A program made the position numbers and the translations under genes. DNA of 28,244 nucleotides, taken from NCBI GenBank assembly GCA_965658435.1, contig CBFHSE010000020.1, forward strand, positions 1 through 28,244, in the 5' to 3' direction. The notes under the pieces were generated by a model, which saw only the letters and a list, made by a program, of their open reading frames with translations, did no database searches and had not been told where the DNA came from. This DNA is from JADHLN01 sp965658435. GTDB lineage: Bacteria > Pseudomonadota > Alphaproteobacteria > Rickettsiales > JABIRX01. Every line of letters starts with the position of its first letter. Position 1 is the stretch's first letter. Positions 7,537 to 16,201 of the stretch are shown here, piece after piece.

Positions 7537-8481
7537 TTTTTTAATATCTGGCGCTAAATCTACCTCAAACTCCAATTTTTCTTTTTTTATTGGATGGATA
7601 AAACTTAAATAATAAGAATGCAAAGCCTGCCTATTAAAATCATATAAAACTTCATTATTAGCATTTATATATTTTTTTAATTTTCTTTTATGGTGACCAT
7701 ATTCTGGATCTCCAAATAAATTATGACCTAAATCAGACATATGAACTCTTATTTGATGAGTTCTTCCTGTTTCAAGCGAACATTCTATAAGGCTTAATTT
7801 ACCTCCCATATAAATTTCCTTTGTTGCATAATGAGTGATAGCTGTTTTACCTTTATTTATAGATGTTTGCATTATTTTTCTATTTCTACTGCTTCTTTCT
7901 ATATTTTTATTAACAATGCCCTTATCGGGCTTTAATAGACCCCATATTAAGGCATAATATCTCCTAATGATGCTTTTTTCTGCAAGCATTTTACTAATTT
8001 CAAAATGAGCAGCATCATTTTTAGCTATTATCATTAATCCAGAGGTGTTTTTATCTAATCTATGGACAATTCCAGGCCTGTTATTTTCCGAACCTGTTGA
8101 TAAATTATTACCATATCTACCAATTAAAGCATTTACCAATGTATTATCTTGATTACCATGGCCTGGATGAACAACTAAGCCCGCTTGCTTATTTAAAATA
8201 ATTAAATCTTTATCTTCATATATAATATCAAGGTTAATTTTATAATCTTTTAGCTCTAGCTTTTTACTAGCTATAATTTCTAAAGTAATTTCTTGGCTAT
8301 TTTTTAAATTATAATTAGGGGTTTTTATGATTTGATTATCTATTTTTACTTGGCCAGCTAATATTAATTTTTTAATTTTTTCTCTAGATATGGATTTATC
8401 AGCTAATTTTTCTGCTAAATATTTATCTAATCTTGAATTTTCTGTTATATCTTCTAATTTGATGCTAATTATTTCATTCAT
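7510..8481 (-). CDS. rluD: 23S rRNA pseudouridine synthase, RluD/RluA family
   Basis: Converts uridines of 23S rRNA to pseudouridine. An N-terminal S4 RNA-binding domain (about residues 17-70, with SREKIKKLILAGQV) is followed by the catalytic domain. The active-site Asp143 lies in HRLDKNTSG. The RTHQIRVHMSDLGHNLFGDPEYG segment (quoted only as landmarks RTHQIRVH and GDPEYG) is also present. It has 323 residues, typical. RluD is the likeliest specificity because of the S4 domain and length, but RluC-type activity cannot be excluded. The start codon directly abuts that of the divergent small gene at 8482 (CATATG), with no non-coding base between. The 3' end overlaps merR by 27 bases. Confidence 0.9.
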   Translation of the reverse strand: MNEIISIKLEDITENSRLDKYLAEKLADKSISREKIKKLILAGQVKIDNQIIKTPNYNLKNSQEITLEIIASKKLELKDYKINLDIIYEDKDLIILNKQAGLVVHPGHGNQDNTLVNALIGRYGNNLSTGSENNRPGIVHRLDKNTSGLMIIAKNDAAHFEISKMLAEKSIIRRYYALIWGLLKPDKGIVNKNIERSSRNRKIMQTSINKGKTAITHYATKEIYMGGKLSLIECSLETGRTHQIRVHMSDLGHNLFGDPEYGHHKRKLKKYINANNEVLYDFNRQALHSYYLSFIHPIKKEKLEFEVDLAPDIKKLINILQGI

Positions 8482-8727
8482 ATGCAGGATAAATCATTAA
8501 TTTTTTTAAAATATCTGACAATTATAATGGGCGCAACCCTTACTATAGGTGTTATAATTTTAATTAAGCTAATTTATAGCCAAACAAAAATATCTAATTG
8601 TAAGGAAGGAGAGATAATAATTAATTCTAATATTGATGATTTTGCTATATATGGAAAAAAAATTTTTATATTAAGCAAGAATGATCAAGGTGAGAGCAAA
8701 ATTAAATATTACAATTATTGTAACTAA
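8482..8727 (+). CDS. Small single-pass membrane protein divergent from rluD (DUF6476-like)
   Basis: An 81-residue protein with one hydrophobic helix at about residues 9-30 (FLKYLTIIMGATLTIGVIIL) and a short soluble tail with alternating polar and hydrophobic residues (NIDDFAIYGKKIFILSK). The shape, a membrane anchor plus a beta-rich tail, and the position next to rluD recall the DUF6476-type proteins of other alphaproteobacteria; that match is from memory and uncertain. No Shine-Dalgarno sequence is possible outside rluD because the two start codons touch. Its stop lies 3 bases from the end of convergent exoD. No function can be given. Confidence 0.65.
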   Translation: MQDKSLIFLKYLTIIMGATLTIGVIILIKLIYSQTKISNCKEGEIIINSNIDDFAIYGKKIFILSKNDQGESKIKYYNYCN

Positions 8728-8730
8728 GCT

Positions 8731-9354
8731 CTAAAAAAAGAATTTATTTAAAATCCCTATAACAATTTTTTTACCTAATATAATTATAGCCAACGTAAAA
8801 ATTGTACCAACCACTCCAATAAGCATGCCAATTAATATTATAAAACCATCCCGGCTTAATAAACCTAAAGACATAGCTATTATTCCTAAGGCTGGAATAA
8901 AATTAGTAAAGGGCAGTGGTAATGCTATACAGACTGCAAATATTGTTGCAAAAAAGCCAATTATTTGATGCCCATGTCCAGATGTTATAAAGCTTAATCT
9001 TGGCTTTAGTAATTTTTCGACTTTTTTAAGTATTGGAGATGATTTTAAAATTGCAAAACGCAAGATCTTTCTTTTTATTGAGATTTTAGTAAGCCATTTA
9101 GGTAGCCATGGAAATTCAAAACCTAAAAGCATTTGTACAGATAAAAAAATTATTGGTATCGCAAATAAGGTTGTAATTCCAGGAATATAAGGTATTGGAA
9201 CAGATACAGGCAAAGTAAAAAGCATAAGCAATATACCAAAACCTCTTTCATGTAACGATATTTTTAATTCATCAATTGTTACTAAATCTGATCTATTTGC
9301 TTTAACGACTTTACTTAAAAAATCTGAGGTAGCTACATTTGTTTTATGATCCAT
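8731..9354 (-). CDS. exoD: ExoD-family integral membrane protein
   Basis: A 207-residue inner-membrane protein. Hallmarks are the N-terminal SLHERGFGILLMLFTLP, then PIPYIPG, and a C-terminal pair of long hydrophobic segments including LPLPFTNFIPALGIIAMSLG (about 145-165). Four or five membrane segments can be drawn. ExoD was named for an exopolysaccharide and alkali-tolerance phenotype in rhizobia; the biochemical role is unclear, and no polysaccharide genes are near. It lies 27 bases after the prepilin-like gene on the same strand and could be read through from it. The family assignment is confident; the function is not. Confidence 0.85.
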   Translation of the reverse strand: MDHKTNVATSDFLSKVVKANRSDLVTIDELKISLHERGFGILLMLFTLPVSVPIPYIPGITTLFAIPIIFLSVQMLLGFEFPWLPKWLTKISIKRKILRFAILKSSPILKKVEKLLKPRLSFITSGHGHQIIGFFATIFAVCIALPLPFTNFIPALGIIAMSLGLLSRDGFIILIGMLIGVVGTIFTLAIIILGKKIVIGILNKFFF

Positions 9355-9381
9355 TTGCCATGATTTTGACTTAAAAAGAGA

Positions 9382-10164
9382 TTATTGCATCTCAATTCTT
9401 AACTGACATTTTACTATTGTAGTTTCAAAATCATATTCATCTAAATTCTTGCTTTGTGTTGCTGATGCTTGTAATACACATGTTTCACCTGCAGTTTGAC
9501 TTGCACCACCATTAGCTTCAGTTATATCTTCTGATGCACAGCTATATTTACAATCTGATGTTGTTGATCCTTTAGATCTAGCTATTACTTTTCCTTTAAG
9601 AGGAAAACCATCATCTAATTTATTATCAATAGAAAAAGCATCTTCAGGTACTAAAGTATCAATAAAATTTGATTCTCTTGGACTTCCAGAAGCGTTATCA
9701 GCTCCAACGTGATAATAGTTAATACCATTTACAGAGTAAACCGTTATACCACCTGTATTTTTTGCACGTGGTATTGTTTCACCAAGCAAACCATTAGTTT
9801 CATCTCCATCATATGCACCATCTGCAAAACCTGCATTGTCCAAATGCTCCCAGAAATATACTAACTCTCCTGTTAATGTGTCAGGATCACCTTTATCATT
9901 ATCTTCTAAAGCATAGTTTCCATCACCATTATGACTACCTAAACCTCTTTTATCAGCATTTCTGATGTCTCCTGGTAGAGCATTATATTTTAGCTGGAAG
10001 GTATTTACTTGTGTATCAAACCCATGTAACTGGGATATAAGCCCCCTAATTTGCGCAGCTTTAATAAGGTCTTTTCCTACTGTTACCGAGGCTACAAGCA
10101 AACCTAAAATTATTATTACTATTGATAATTCAACTAGTGAGAAGGCTTTTATATTCTTATTCAT
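9382..10164 (-). CDS. Type IV prepilin-like protein with N-terminal methylation motif
   Basis: A 260-residue exported protein. The class III signal is at the very N-terminus: a short basic leader (MNKNIKA), then FSLVELSIVIIILG with Glu at +5 of the mature form and a hydrophobic helix. The residue before the cleavage point is Ala rather than the usual Gly. After the helix comes the YNALPGD motif (about residues 62-68) seen in many large pseudopilin-like proteins, then an acidic Gly/Asp-rich segment that could bind calcium, and a C-terminal region with four cysteines fit for two disulfides. The frame is open to 10266, but the start at 10164 gives the standard short leader, has AGAG nearby and follows a promoter. 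No pilus assembly genes are near; a prepilin peptidase must lie elsewhere. Confidence 0.85.
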   Translation of the reverse strand: MNKNIKAFSLVELSIVIIILGLLVASVTVGKDLIKAAQIRGLISQLHGFDTQVNTFQLKYNALPGDIRNADKRGLGSHNGDGNYALEDNDKGDPDTLTGELVYFWEHLDNAGFADGAYDGDETNGLLGETIPRAKNTGGITVYSVNGINYYHVGADNASGSPRESNFIDTLVPEDAFSIDNKLDDGFPLKGKVIARSKGSTTSDCKYSCASEDITEANGGASQTAGETCVLQASATQSKNLDEYDFETTIVKCQLRIEMQ

Positions 10165-10194
10165 TATATTCTCTAAATTATTGTGTATTAATCT

Positions 10195-10223
10195 ATTGTA
10201 ACATTTTAAAAAATCAAAGTAAA
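10195..10223 (-). promoter_or_regulatory. Candidate promoter of the prepilin-like gene
   Basis: On the minus strand: TTTACT (10218-10223), a 17-base spacer and TACAAT (10195-10200), giving a leader of about 24 bases before the ATG at 10164. The -35 is weak. It supports the inner start, since the ATG at 10266 lies upstream of it. Confidence 0.4.
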
Positions 10224-10225
10224 AT

Positions 10226-11089
10226 TTATTGTTTTTTATTTTTTTTTCGCGCAGGCTCTGCATCATACACTCCTAACAGTTTTATTGACTTAGTATAAAA
10301 GCCTAATTCCTCTAATGCATATTTTACTTTTAGCTCATCTGTATCTCCTTCAAAACTTATGTAAAATTGTGCTTCATTTGATAATCCACCTGGTATATAG
10401 CTTTCAAGCTTGATTATATTAATATTGTTTGAGGCAAACCCCCCTAAGCATTTATAGATTGAAGCGGGAATATTTCTAGCTGTGAATAATAATGTTGTTA
10501 TTTTATGTTTAGTTTTAGCTGGAAGCTCTTCAATATCTTTTGCTATAGCAACAAATGTTGTTTTATTATTCTTGCTTTCTTGGAGATCGTGCTGAATAAT
10601 TTCAAGCCCATTTATTTCTGCTGCTAGATTTGTACATAATGCCGCTAAATGTTTTTTATTTTGTTTTTTTATGAATTTGGCAGCAAGTGCGGTATTAAGA
10701 TAGGAGTTAATTTTTAAATTTAGCTTCTTTAAATTTGCATTAGATTGCATTAAGGCTTGAGGATGAGAATATACTTCTTTTAACGCTTCTAATTTTGTTC
10801 CCTTTATCACTGCTAAATGATGCCTTATATCAAGAAAAAATTCACCTACAATATGTAAATCAGTTTCTCTAAGAAGATTATGAATTTCTGAAACTCTTCC
10901 TGAATGAGAGTTTTCTATGGGTATTATTGCTAAATTTACTTTTTCTGTTTCTACAGCAGCGAATAAATCTTCAAATGTTTCAAATGATTTTAAACTAGCA
11001 TTAGGAAAGTTTTCTTTTGCAGCAAGATGAGAATTTGCTCCCACTGATCCTTGAAAGCCTATTTTTTTATTATATTCCTGATATCGCAT
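10226..11089 (-). CDS. pheA: Prephenate dehydratase with ACT domain
   Basis: Converts prephenate to phenylpyruvate in phenylalanine synthesis. The catalytic region is about residues 8-185 (GFQGSVGANSHLAA, then IPIENSHSGRV, then SHPQAL). A C-terminal ACT regulatory domain follows (about 198-275), with SIYKCLGGFA and LESYIPGG. At 287 residues it is the monofunctional alphaproteobacterial type, without chorismate mutase. Two active-site positions look altered: the family's T-R-F motif reads Thr177-Thr178-Phe179, keeping the catalytic Thr but losing the Arg, and the usual Cys after SHPQAL reads Ser. Activity may be changed. It is divergent from the DAHP synthase gene across 88 bases, which places the entry and phenylalanine branches of the aromatic pathway side by side. 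Confidence 0.92.
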   Translation of the reverse strand: MRYQEYNKKIGFQGSVGANSHLAAKENFPNASLKSFETFEDLFAAVETEKVNLAIIPIENSHSGRVSEIHNLLRETDLHIVGEFFLDIRHHLAVIKGTKLEALKEVYSHPQALMQSNANLKKLNLKINSYLNTALAAKFIKKQNKKHLAALCTNLAAEINGLEIIQHDLQESKNNKTTFVAIAKDIEELPAKTKHKITTLLFTARNIPASIYKCLGGFASNNINIIKLESYIPGGLSNEAQFYISFEGDTDELKVKYALEELGFYTKSIKLLGVYDAEPARKKNKKQ

Positions 11090-11177
11090 TTGCTTGAAAA
11101 TTAAGCTATTTCTCTTATTGTAATTTTAATATATAATAAAAATATAGACTTACTATTTACATCTGCAAGTAATTATT

Positions 11178-12533
11178 ATGAATAAAAAAGCAAATAACCA
11201 GTGGAACTTATCTTCTTGGAAAAATTTTGAAGCAAAACAACAACCAAAATATACTGATCTAAAGCATCTTGATCAAACCATAAATAAACTTAAAGATTAT
11301 CCGGCTCTGATTTATTTTGATGAAGCAAAAAGATTAAAAGAACAATTAGCAAAAATATGTAAAGGAGAAGCTTTTTTATTACAAGCTGGTGATTGCGCAG
11401 AAAGCTTCGCAGAATTTAGCGAATCTAATCTTACTAGATATTTTCAAATATTACTACAAATGACAGCTGTGTTAATGCATGGTACTAAAAAACCGGTTGT
11501 TAAGGTTGGAAGAATTGCTGGGCAATTTGCTAAACCTCGCTCTAGTGACTTTGAGGAAATTAATGGTAAAAAAATAGCTTCATATAGAGGTGATATTGTA
11601 AATTCTTTAGAGGCTTTGGAAAATTCTCGCATTCCTAACCCCGATTACCTAATAGAAGCATATAAACAATCTGCAACAACTCTTAATTATTTGCGCTCTT
11701 TAGCTAGCGGTGGCTTTTCTAGCATTGAAAAAATTAATGGTTGGTTAACAGATTTTGCTGTAAACACTCCTGAAAATAAAAAATTATTAGATATTGTTGA
11801 GCGAATTAAGGATTCTGCATATTTTTTCAAAGCTTGTGGCTTTGACCTTGAATCTGACAGAGATTATAATAGTGCAGAATTTTACACCTCTCATGAAGCA
11901 TTGCTTTTAAATTATGAAGAAGCTTTAACAAGAAAAAATCCTATCGATAACAAATATTATGCATGTTCTGCTCATATGTTATGGATTGGAGAAAGAACCA
12001 GAAATCTAGATGGTGCGCATATAGAATTTTTTAGAGGACTTGCTAACCCAATAGCTTCCAAAGTTGGTTCAACTGCAAAAATTGATGAAATATTAAAATT
12101 AATAAATATATTGAATCCCGAAAATGAAGCTGGAAAATTAACTTTAATTACCAGAATGGGAGCTGATATTATCGAAGATAAACTGCCTGATATTATTAGC
12201 GCGGTTCAAAAAGAAGGCTTAAATGTTATTTGGTCTTGCGATCCTATGCATGGGAATACAGAGAAATCTAATAATAATTATAAAACTAGAAAATTCTCAA
12301 ATATTTTATCTGAGGTTGAGAGTTTTTTTAATATCCATAAATCTTTAAATAGCTATGCTGGTGGTATTCATATTGAAATGACCGGACAAGATGTTACTGA
12401 ATGTTTGGGGGGATCTATAAAAATCACTGAAGAAGATTTAGTCTCACGCTATAAAACACATTGTGATCCACGTTTAAATGGTTCTCAGAGCTTAGAGCTT
12501 GCTTTTTTAATTGCTGATAGACTTAATAAATAA
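11178..12533 (+). CDS. Class II 3-deoxy-7-phosphoheptulonate (DAHP) synthase
   Basis: First enzyme of the shikimate pathway, joining phosphoenolpyruvate and erythrose-4-phosphate. It is of the plant-like class II type: QWNLSSWKNF near the N-terminus, the metal-site GDCAESF with Cys73, AGQFAKPRSS (114-123), SYRGD, and later GERTRNLDGAHIEFFRG and DPMHGN. At 451 residues it is full length. There is no separate ACT or chorismate mutase domain, so feedback control is not obvious. The 88-base gap to pheA contains TATAAT at 11132-11137 and TATAGA at 11143-11148 as possible -10 boxes, neither with a good -35. Its stop directly abuts the stop of convergent COQ9. Confidence 0.95.
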   Translation: MNKKANNQWNLSSWKNFEAKQQPKYTDLKHLDQTINKLKDYPALIYFDEAKRLKEQLAKICKGEAFLLQAGDCAESFAEFSESNLTRYFQILLQMTAVLMHGTKKPVVKVGRIAGQFAKPRSSDFEEINGKKIASYRGDIVNSLEALENSRIPNPDYLIEAYKQSATTLNYLRSLASGGFSSIEKINGWLTDFAVNTPENKKLLDIVERIKDSAYFFKACGFDLESDRDYNSAEFYTSHEALLLNYEEALTRKNPIDNKYYACSAHMLWIGERTRNLDGAHIEFFRGLANPIASKVGSTAKIDEILKLINILNPENEAGKLTLITRMGADIIEDKLPDIISAVQKEGLNVIWSCDPMHGNTEKSNNNYKTRKFSNILSEVESFFNIHKSLNSYAGGIHIEMTGQDVTECLGGSIKITEEDLVSRYKTHCDPRLNGSQSLELAFLIADRLNK

Positions 12534-13103
12534 TTATTTCTTACAAAAAAAACTAGTTACCTTATCCTTAAACGAACCTAATTCTAATATATTAGATATA
12601 CGGTTATTTATGAATTTTTCTAAATCTTCATTAGTTATGTCTGCTTTCTTGATATAATAAGCAAGAGTTGTGCTATAAATTGCTGCTAATAAACCTCTTT
12701 TTGTGTAATAATTAAAATCGGCAGAATCATCTCCAGCAAAAATCCATATTTCATCACAAGTTTTAGCAAGAGATTTAAATGCTAAATCGGCATTTTGTGG
12801 TTTTAATAAAAATTTAGCTATATCTATGATGATTTCACGATCATTTAAAGAAAACCTTATTAAAATTGCTGCTTTTATTTTATCTCTAATTTTTAGGTTT
12901 TTCTTTTCCTGTTTTTTAAGCTCTTTAAGCATTAAAACATCGTTATTTTCTAAATGATATTCTACTAAATCCTTTATAGATGGAAAAACATTACTAAAAC
13001 CTGTTTGCTTTTCAGTTTCTGTTATCAACTCATCACCTACCCCATATAATGGTAATAATTCTAGAGCCGTTTTTAAAAATTTACTTTTTAATTTTTCAGT
13101 CAT
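12534..13103 (-). CDS. COQ9 family protein (ubiquinone biosynthesis)
   Basis: A 189-residue homologue of COQ9, a lipid-binding protein that supports the hydroxylation steps of ubiquinone synthesis. The N-terminal part resembles a TetR-like helical fold. The hallmark region is about 120-150: W120, AGDDSADFN, YYTKRGLLAAIYSTTLAYY. It overlaps the atpG stop by one base (TAATG), so it is translated from the ATP synthase transcript. That ties quinone synthesis to oxidative phosphorylation, and it sits where atpD would normally follow. Its end abuts the stop of the convergent DAHP synthase gene, leaving no room for a terminator. Confidence 0.88.
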   Translation of the reverse strand: MTEKLKSKFLKTALELLPLYGVGDELITETEKQTGFSNVFPSIKDLVEYHLENNDVLMLKELKKQEKKNLKIRDKIKAAILIRFSLNDREIIIDIAKFLLKPQNADLAFKSLAKTCDEIWIFAGDDSADFNYYTKRGLLAAIYSTTLAYYIKKADITNEDLEKFINNRISNILELGSFKDKVTSFFCKK

Positions 13104-13978
13104 TATATTGATTCTGCAGCAGAGATTATTTCAACTAATTCAGTTGTAATTTTTGCTTGTCTGGTTCTGTTATATTGTAGATTTAATTTCTTAATTAATT
13201 CTGCACAATTATTTACAGCATTATCCATAGCAGTCATTCTTGAGCCCTGTTCAGATGCGTAAGTTTCAAGAAGGGACTGAAAAATTTGTGTGGTAATATT
13301 TTTAGGGATAATTTCATCAAGCAACAATTCTTTGCTAGGCTCATATTCAAACTCTAATGATTCTTCAGTGGAATCAGACTCTTTAATATTCACAGGTATT
13401 AAATCTATTTCTTTAGGTTCTTGAGCTATTGCCGAGCTAAAATATGGATAAATAATTTTGCAAATATCAATTTCCTCTTCTGTGAATAGATTAATTATTT
13501 TATCTGATAATTCTGTTGCATCATTATATGATATTGCCCTTGAACTAAAACCAAGCTGATATTCATGGATATAATCTTTAAACTGAGCTTCTAATTGATC
13601 ATTTGCTTTTTTACCAATTAGCAGCAATTTTACTTCAAGATTTTCTTCTTCATATTTAGCTATTGCTTGTTTTACAAATTTTACAATATTTGTATTTAAG
13701 CCTCCGCATAAACCTCTATCTGAGCTATTAACTAATAAAAGAATTTTTTTAGCATTTTTAGTGCCATAAATTAAAGATCTTTCATTATTATTAGCGTTAT
13801 TATCACTTGCTTGAGAAGATATAATATCTGCTAAGGTTTCTGTATATAGCCTAGCATTCTCAGCGGCCTCTCTTGCTTTTCTAAGCTTGGATGCTGCAAC
13901 CATTTTCATGGCTTTAGTTATTTTTTGAGTTTGCTTTATGCTGCCAATGCGAAGCTTTAAGGTTTTTAAATCTGCCAT
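13103..13978 (-). CDS. atpG: ATP synthase F1 gamma subunit
   Basis: Central rotor shaft of F1. The N-terminal helix has the invariant pattern LRIGSIKQTQKITKAMKMVA, followed by SKLRKARE. The C-terminal helix has SEQGSRMTAMDNA and RTRQAKITTELVEI. The SDRGLCGGLN segment (about residues 86-95) is also conserved. At 291 residues it is of normal length. The start overlaps the atpA stop by one base and its own stop overlaps the COQ9 start by one base. Confidence 0.97.
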   Translation of the reverse strand: MADLKTLKLRIGSIKQTQKITKAMKMVAASKLRKAREAAENARLYTETLADIISSQASDNNANNNERSLIYGTKNAKKILLLVNSSDRGLCGGLNTNIVKFVKQAIAKYEEENLEVKLLLIGKKANDQLEAQFKDYIHEYQLGFSSRAISYNDATELSDKIINLFTEEEIDICKIIYPYFSSAIAQEPKEIDLIPVNIKESDSTEESLEFEYEPSKELLLDEIIPKNITTQIFQSLLETYASEQGSRMTAMDNAVNNCAELIKKLNLQYNRTRQAKITTELVEIISAAESI

Positions 13979-15516
13979 TATTTATTTTCTAGGAAATCTT
14001 CACTAAATTTTTTAATATAATCTGCGAGCTCTTCTTTTAAAGAGTCAGATATTTTTTTCTCTTTAGTAATTATATCAAAAAATTCTTTTTTGTTGATTTT
14101 GATGTCATTTAATAAAGCTTGCTCAAATTCAATAATATTATTTACAGCTATTTTATCAAGATAACCATTTACTCCAGCAAAAATTGAAATTACTTGTTCC
14201 GAAACTTGATATGGCTTATATTGATCTTGCTTTAGAAGAGAGGTTAATCTTTCACCTCTTGCTAATAATTGCTGAGTTGATTCATCAAGGTCAGATCCAA
14301 ATTGAGCGAATGCCTCCATTTCTCTATATTGCGCTAAATCTAACTTAATTGAACCAGCAACTTGCTTCATGGCTTTTATTTGCGCAGCAGATCCCACACG
14401 CGAAACTGATAAACCAACATTTAATGCAGGCCTAATACCCTTATGGAATAATTCAGACTCAAGAAATATTTGCCCATCTGTAATAGAAATTACATTTGTT
14501 GGGATATAGGCTGATACGTCTCCTGCTTGAGTTTCTATAACAGGTAAGGCTGTAAGTGAACCAGCTCCTTCTGCATCAGACATTTTTGCCGCTCTTTCTA
14601 ATAATCTTGAATGTAAAAAGAAAACATCTCCAGGGTAAGCTTCTCTTCCCGGAGGTCTTCTAAGTAACAAAGACATTTGTCTATAAGCAACAGCTTGTTT
14701 ACTTAAATCATCATAAGCAATTAATGCATGCATTGAGTTATCTCTAAAATATTCACCCATAGCACAGCCTGTATATGGTGCTAGGAATTGTAATGGTGCA
14801 GCTTCTGATGCTGATGCAACAACTACGATAGAAAATTTTAATGCTCCTGTCTCTTCAAGAGTTTTTACAAATCTAGCTATTGAAGATCTTTTTTGTCCTA
14901 TGGCTACATAAATACAGTAAAGCTTATCTTTCTCTTCGCCTTTCTCATGAATTGGAATTTGATTAATAAAGCTATCTAGAATAATAGCAGTTTTTCCAGT
15001 TTGTCTATCACCAATAATTAATTCTCTTTGGCCTCTTCCAATTGGTATTAAGCTGTCTATTGCTTTAATTCCCGTTTGAACAGGTTCATGCACCGATTTT
15101 CTTGCTATGATTCCCGGCGCTTTTATTTCTACTCTACTGGATTGCTTTGCATTGATTGGGCCTTTTCCATCTATAGGGTTTCCAAGTGCGTCAACAACTC
15201 TTCCTAAAAGCTCTTTTCCAACTGGGACCTCTACAATTTTTCCAGTTCTTTTAACTGTTTGCCCTTCTTCTACCAATCTATCATCACCAAATATAACTAT
15301 TCCGACTGTTGACTCTTCAAGATTAAGAGCCATCCCTTGAATTCCTCCTGCAAATTCTACCATCTCTCCAGCCTGAACATCATCAAGACCGTAACAAACT
15401 GCTACACCATCATTCACAGAAATCACCTCACCAATTTCCGATAATTCTGCAACATCATTAAAATCAGAAATTTGCTTAGTTATTATGTTAGATACTTCTG
15501 CTACATTTATGTTCAT
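13978..15516 (-). CDS. atpA: ATP synthase F1 alpha subunit
   Basis: Non-catalytic nucleotide-binding subunit of F1. The P-loop is GDRQTGKT (169-176). Also present are the regions ALIAYDDLSKQAVAYRQ and PPGREAYPGDVF, and the arginine-finger segment near SVSRVGSAAQ. At 512 residues it is full length. It lies 24 bases after atpH and overlaps atpG by one base. All expected alpha-subunit landmarks are intact. Confidence 0.98.
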   Translation of the reverse strand: MNINVAEVSNIITKQISDFNDVAELSEIGEVISVNDGVAVCYGLDDVQAGEMVEFAGGIQGMALNLEESTVGIVIFGDDRLVEEGQTVKRTGKIVEVPVGKELLGRVVDALGNPIDGKGPINAKQSSRVEIKAPGIIARKSVHEPVQTGIKAIDSLIPIGRGQRELIIGDRQTGKTAIILDSFINQIPIHEKGEEKDKLYCIYVAIGQKRSSIARFVKTLEETGALKFSIVVVASASEAAPLQFLAPYTGCAMGEYFRDNSMHALIAYDDLSKQAVAYRQMSLLLRRPPGREAYPGDVFFLHSRLLERAAKMSDAEGAGSLTALPVIETQAGDVSAYIPTNVISITDGQIFLESELFHKGIRPALNVGLSVSRVGSAAQIKAMKQVAGSIKLDLAQYREMEAFAQFGSDLDESTQQLLARGERLTSLLKQDQYKPYQVSEQVISIFAGVNGYLDKIAVNNIIEFEQALLNDIKINKKEFFDIITKEKKISDSLKEELADYIKKFSEDFLENK

Positions 15517-15540
15517 ATTTTACCTAAAATTATATTAATA

Positions 15541-16107
15541 TTATGCTAATAATGTTTTTTTACTGTTAATTTCAAATAGTTTTATCTTGTTGGCTAAACT
15601 GCAATCTATCATTTTTGAGCCAATGATAATTTTAAGCCCTCCAAGGATTTCTTGGTCTATAATATTTGTGCAAATTATCTTTTTTGCAAATTTATTTGTA
15701 AGAACTTCGTTTATTTCAGTAATTTCTTTAGTAGTTAATTTATTTGCTGATATAATATTGCAGCTTTGCTCATTATTATTTTTTTGCCAAATAAGTTGAT
15801 ATTCAGAAATGATATTACTAATGTGATTTAAGCGTTTTTTAGATATTAGCAAGGCTAAAAAATTATTTACTTCCTCTGAAGGATTTAAATTTTCAGTAAT
15901 TATTTTTACCGTTTGTTTTTTTGTTTTATCGTTTAGATAAGGGTTTTTTATTATTTTATTAAGCTTTTCATTTTCTTGAAGCAGAGCAAATATTGCCTTA
16001 AAATCTTTTAAAATAGATTCGTGATTTTTTCTTTTATCTGCCAATTTAAAAATTGCATTAGCATATTTTTTAGCAATTAGATTATTGGTAAGTATTTTTT
16101 TTGACAT
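15541..16107 (-). CDS. atpH: ATP synthase F1 delta subunit
   Basis: Peripheral-stalk subunit joining F1 to the b subunits. Its 188 residues begin with the typical IAKKYANAIFKLADK. The C-terminal motif GGLKIIIGSKMIDCSLANKI corresponds to the family's G-G-x-x-x-x-G-D-x-x-x-D-x-S region, with Lys in place of the first Asp. It is the first gene of the atpH-atpA-atpG-COQ9 run. The 94-base gap to priA upstream holds several A+T-rich -10-like boxes but no convincing promoter, and no Shine-Dalgarno sequence precedes the ATG. Confidence 0.93.
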   Translation of the reverse strand: MSKKILTNNLIAKKYANAIFKLADKRKNHESILKDFKAIFALLQENEKLNKIIKNPYLNDKTKKQTVKIITENLNPSEEVNNFLALLISKKRLNHISNIISEYQLIWQKNNNEQSCNIISANKLTTKEITEINEVLTNKFAKKIICTNIIDQEILGGLKIIIGSKMIDCSLANKIKLFEINSKKTLLA

Positions 16108-16201
16108 TATAAAATGTGATTATTGGCATAAATTTGCTGTTAATATTTATATTTTTATTTATCAAATTACAAGAGGAAATAATGTTTTTTTTCTTTATGA
16201 A

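Noticed and set aside
10191..10205. TGTTACAATAGATTA near the prepilin promoter as a third Zur box
   Set aside because: Only one arm matches; the other differs at three of five bases, which is expected by chance in A+T-rich DNA, and the gene has no zinc link.
15107..15340. 77-codon plus-strand frame within atpA
   Set aside because: It is antisense to a highly conserved part of atpA and looks like a product of codon bias.
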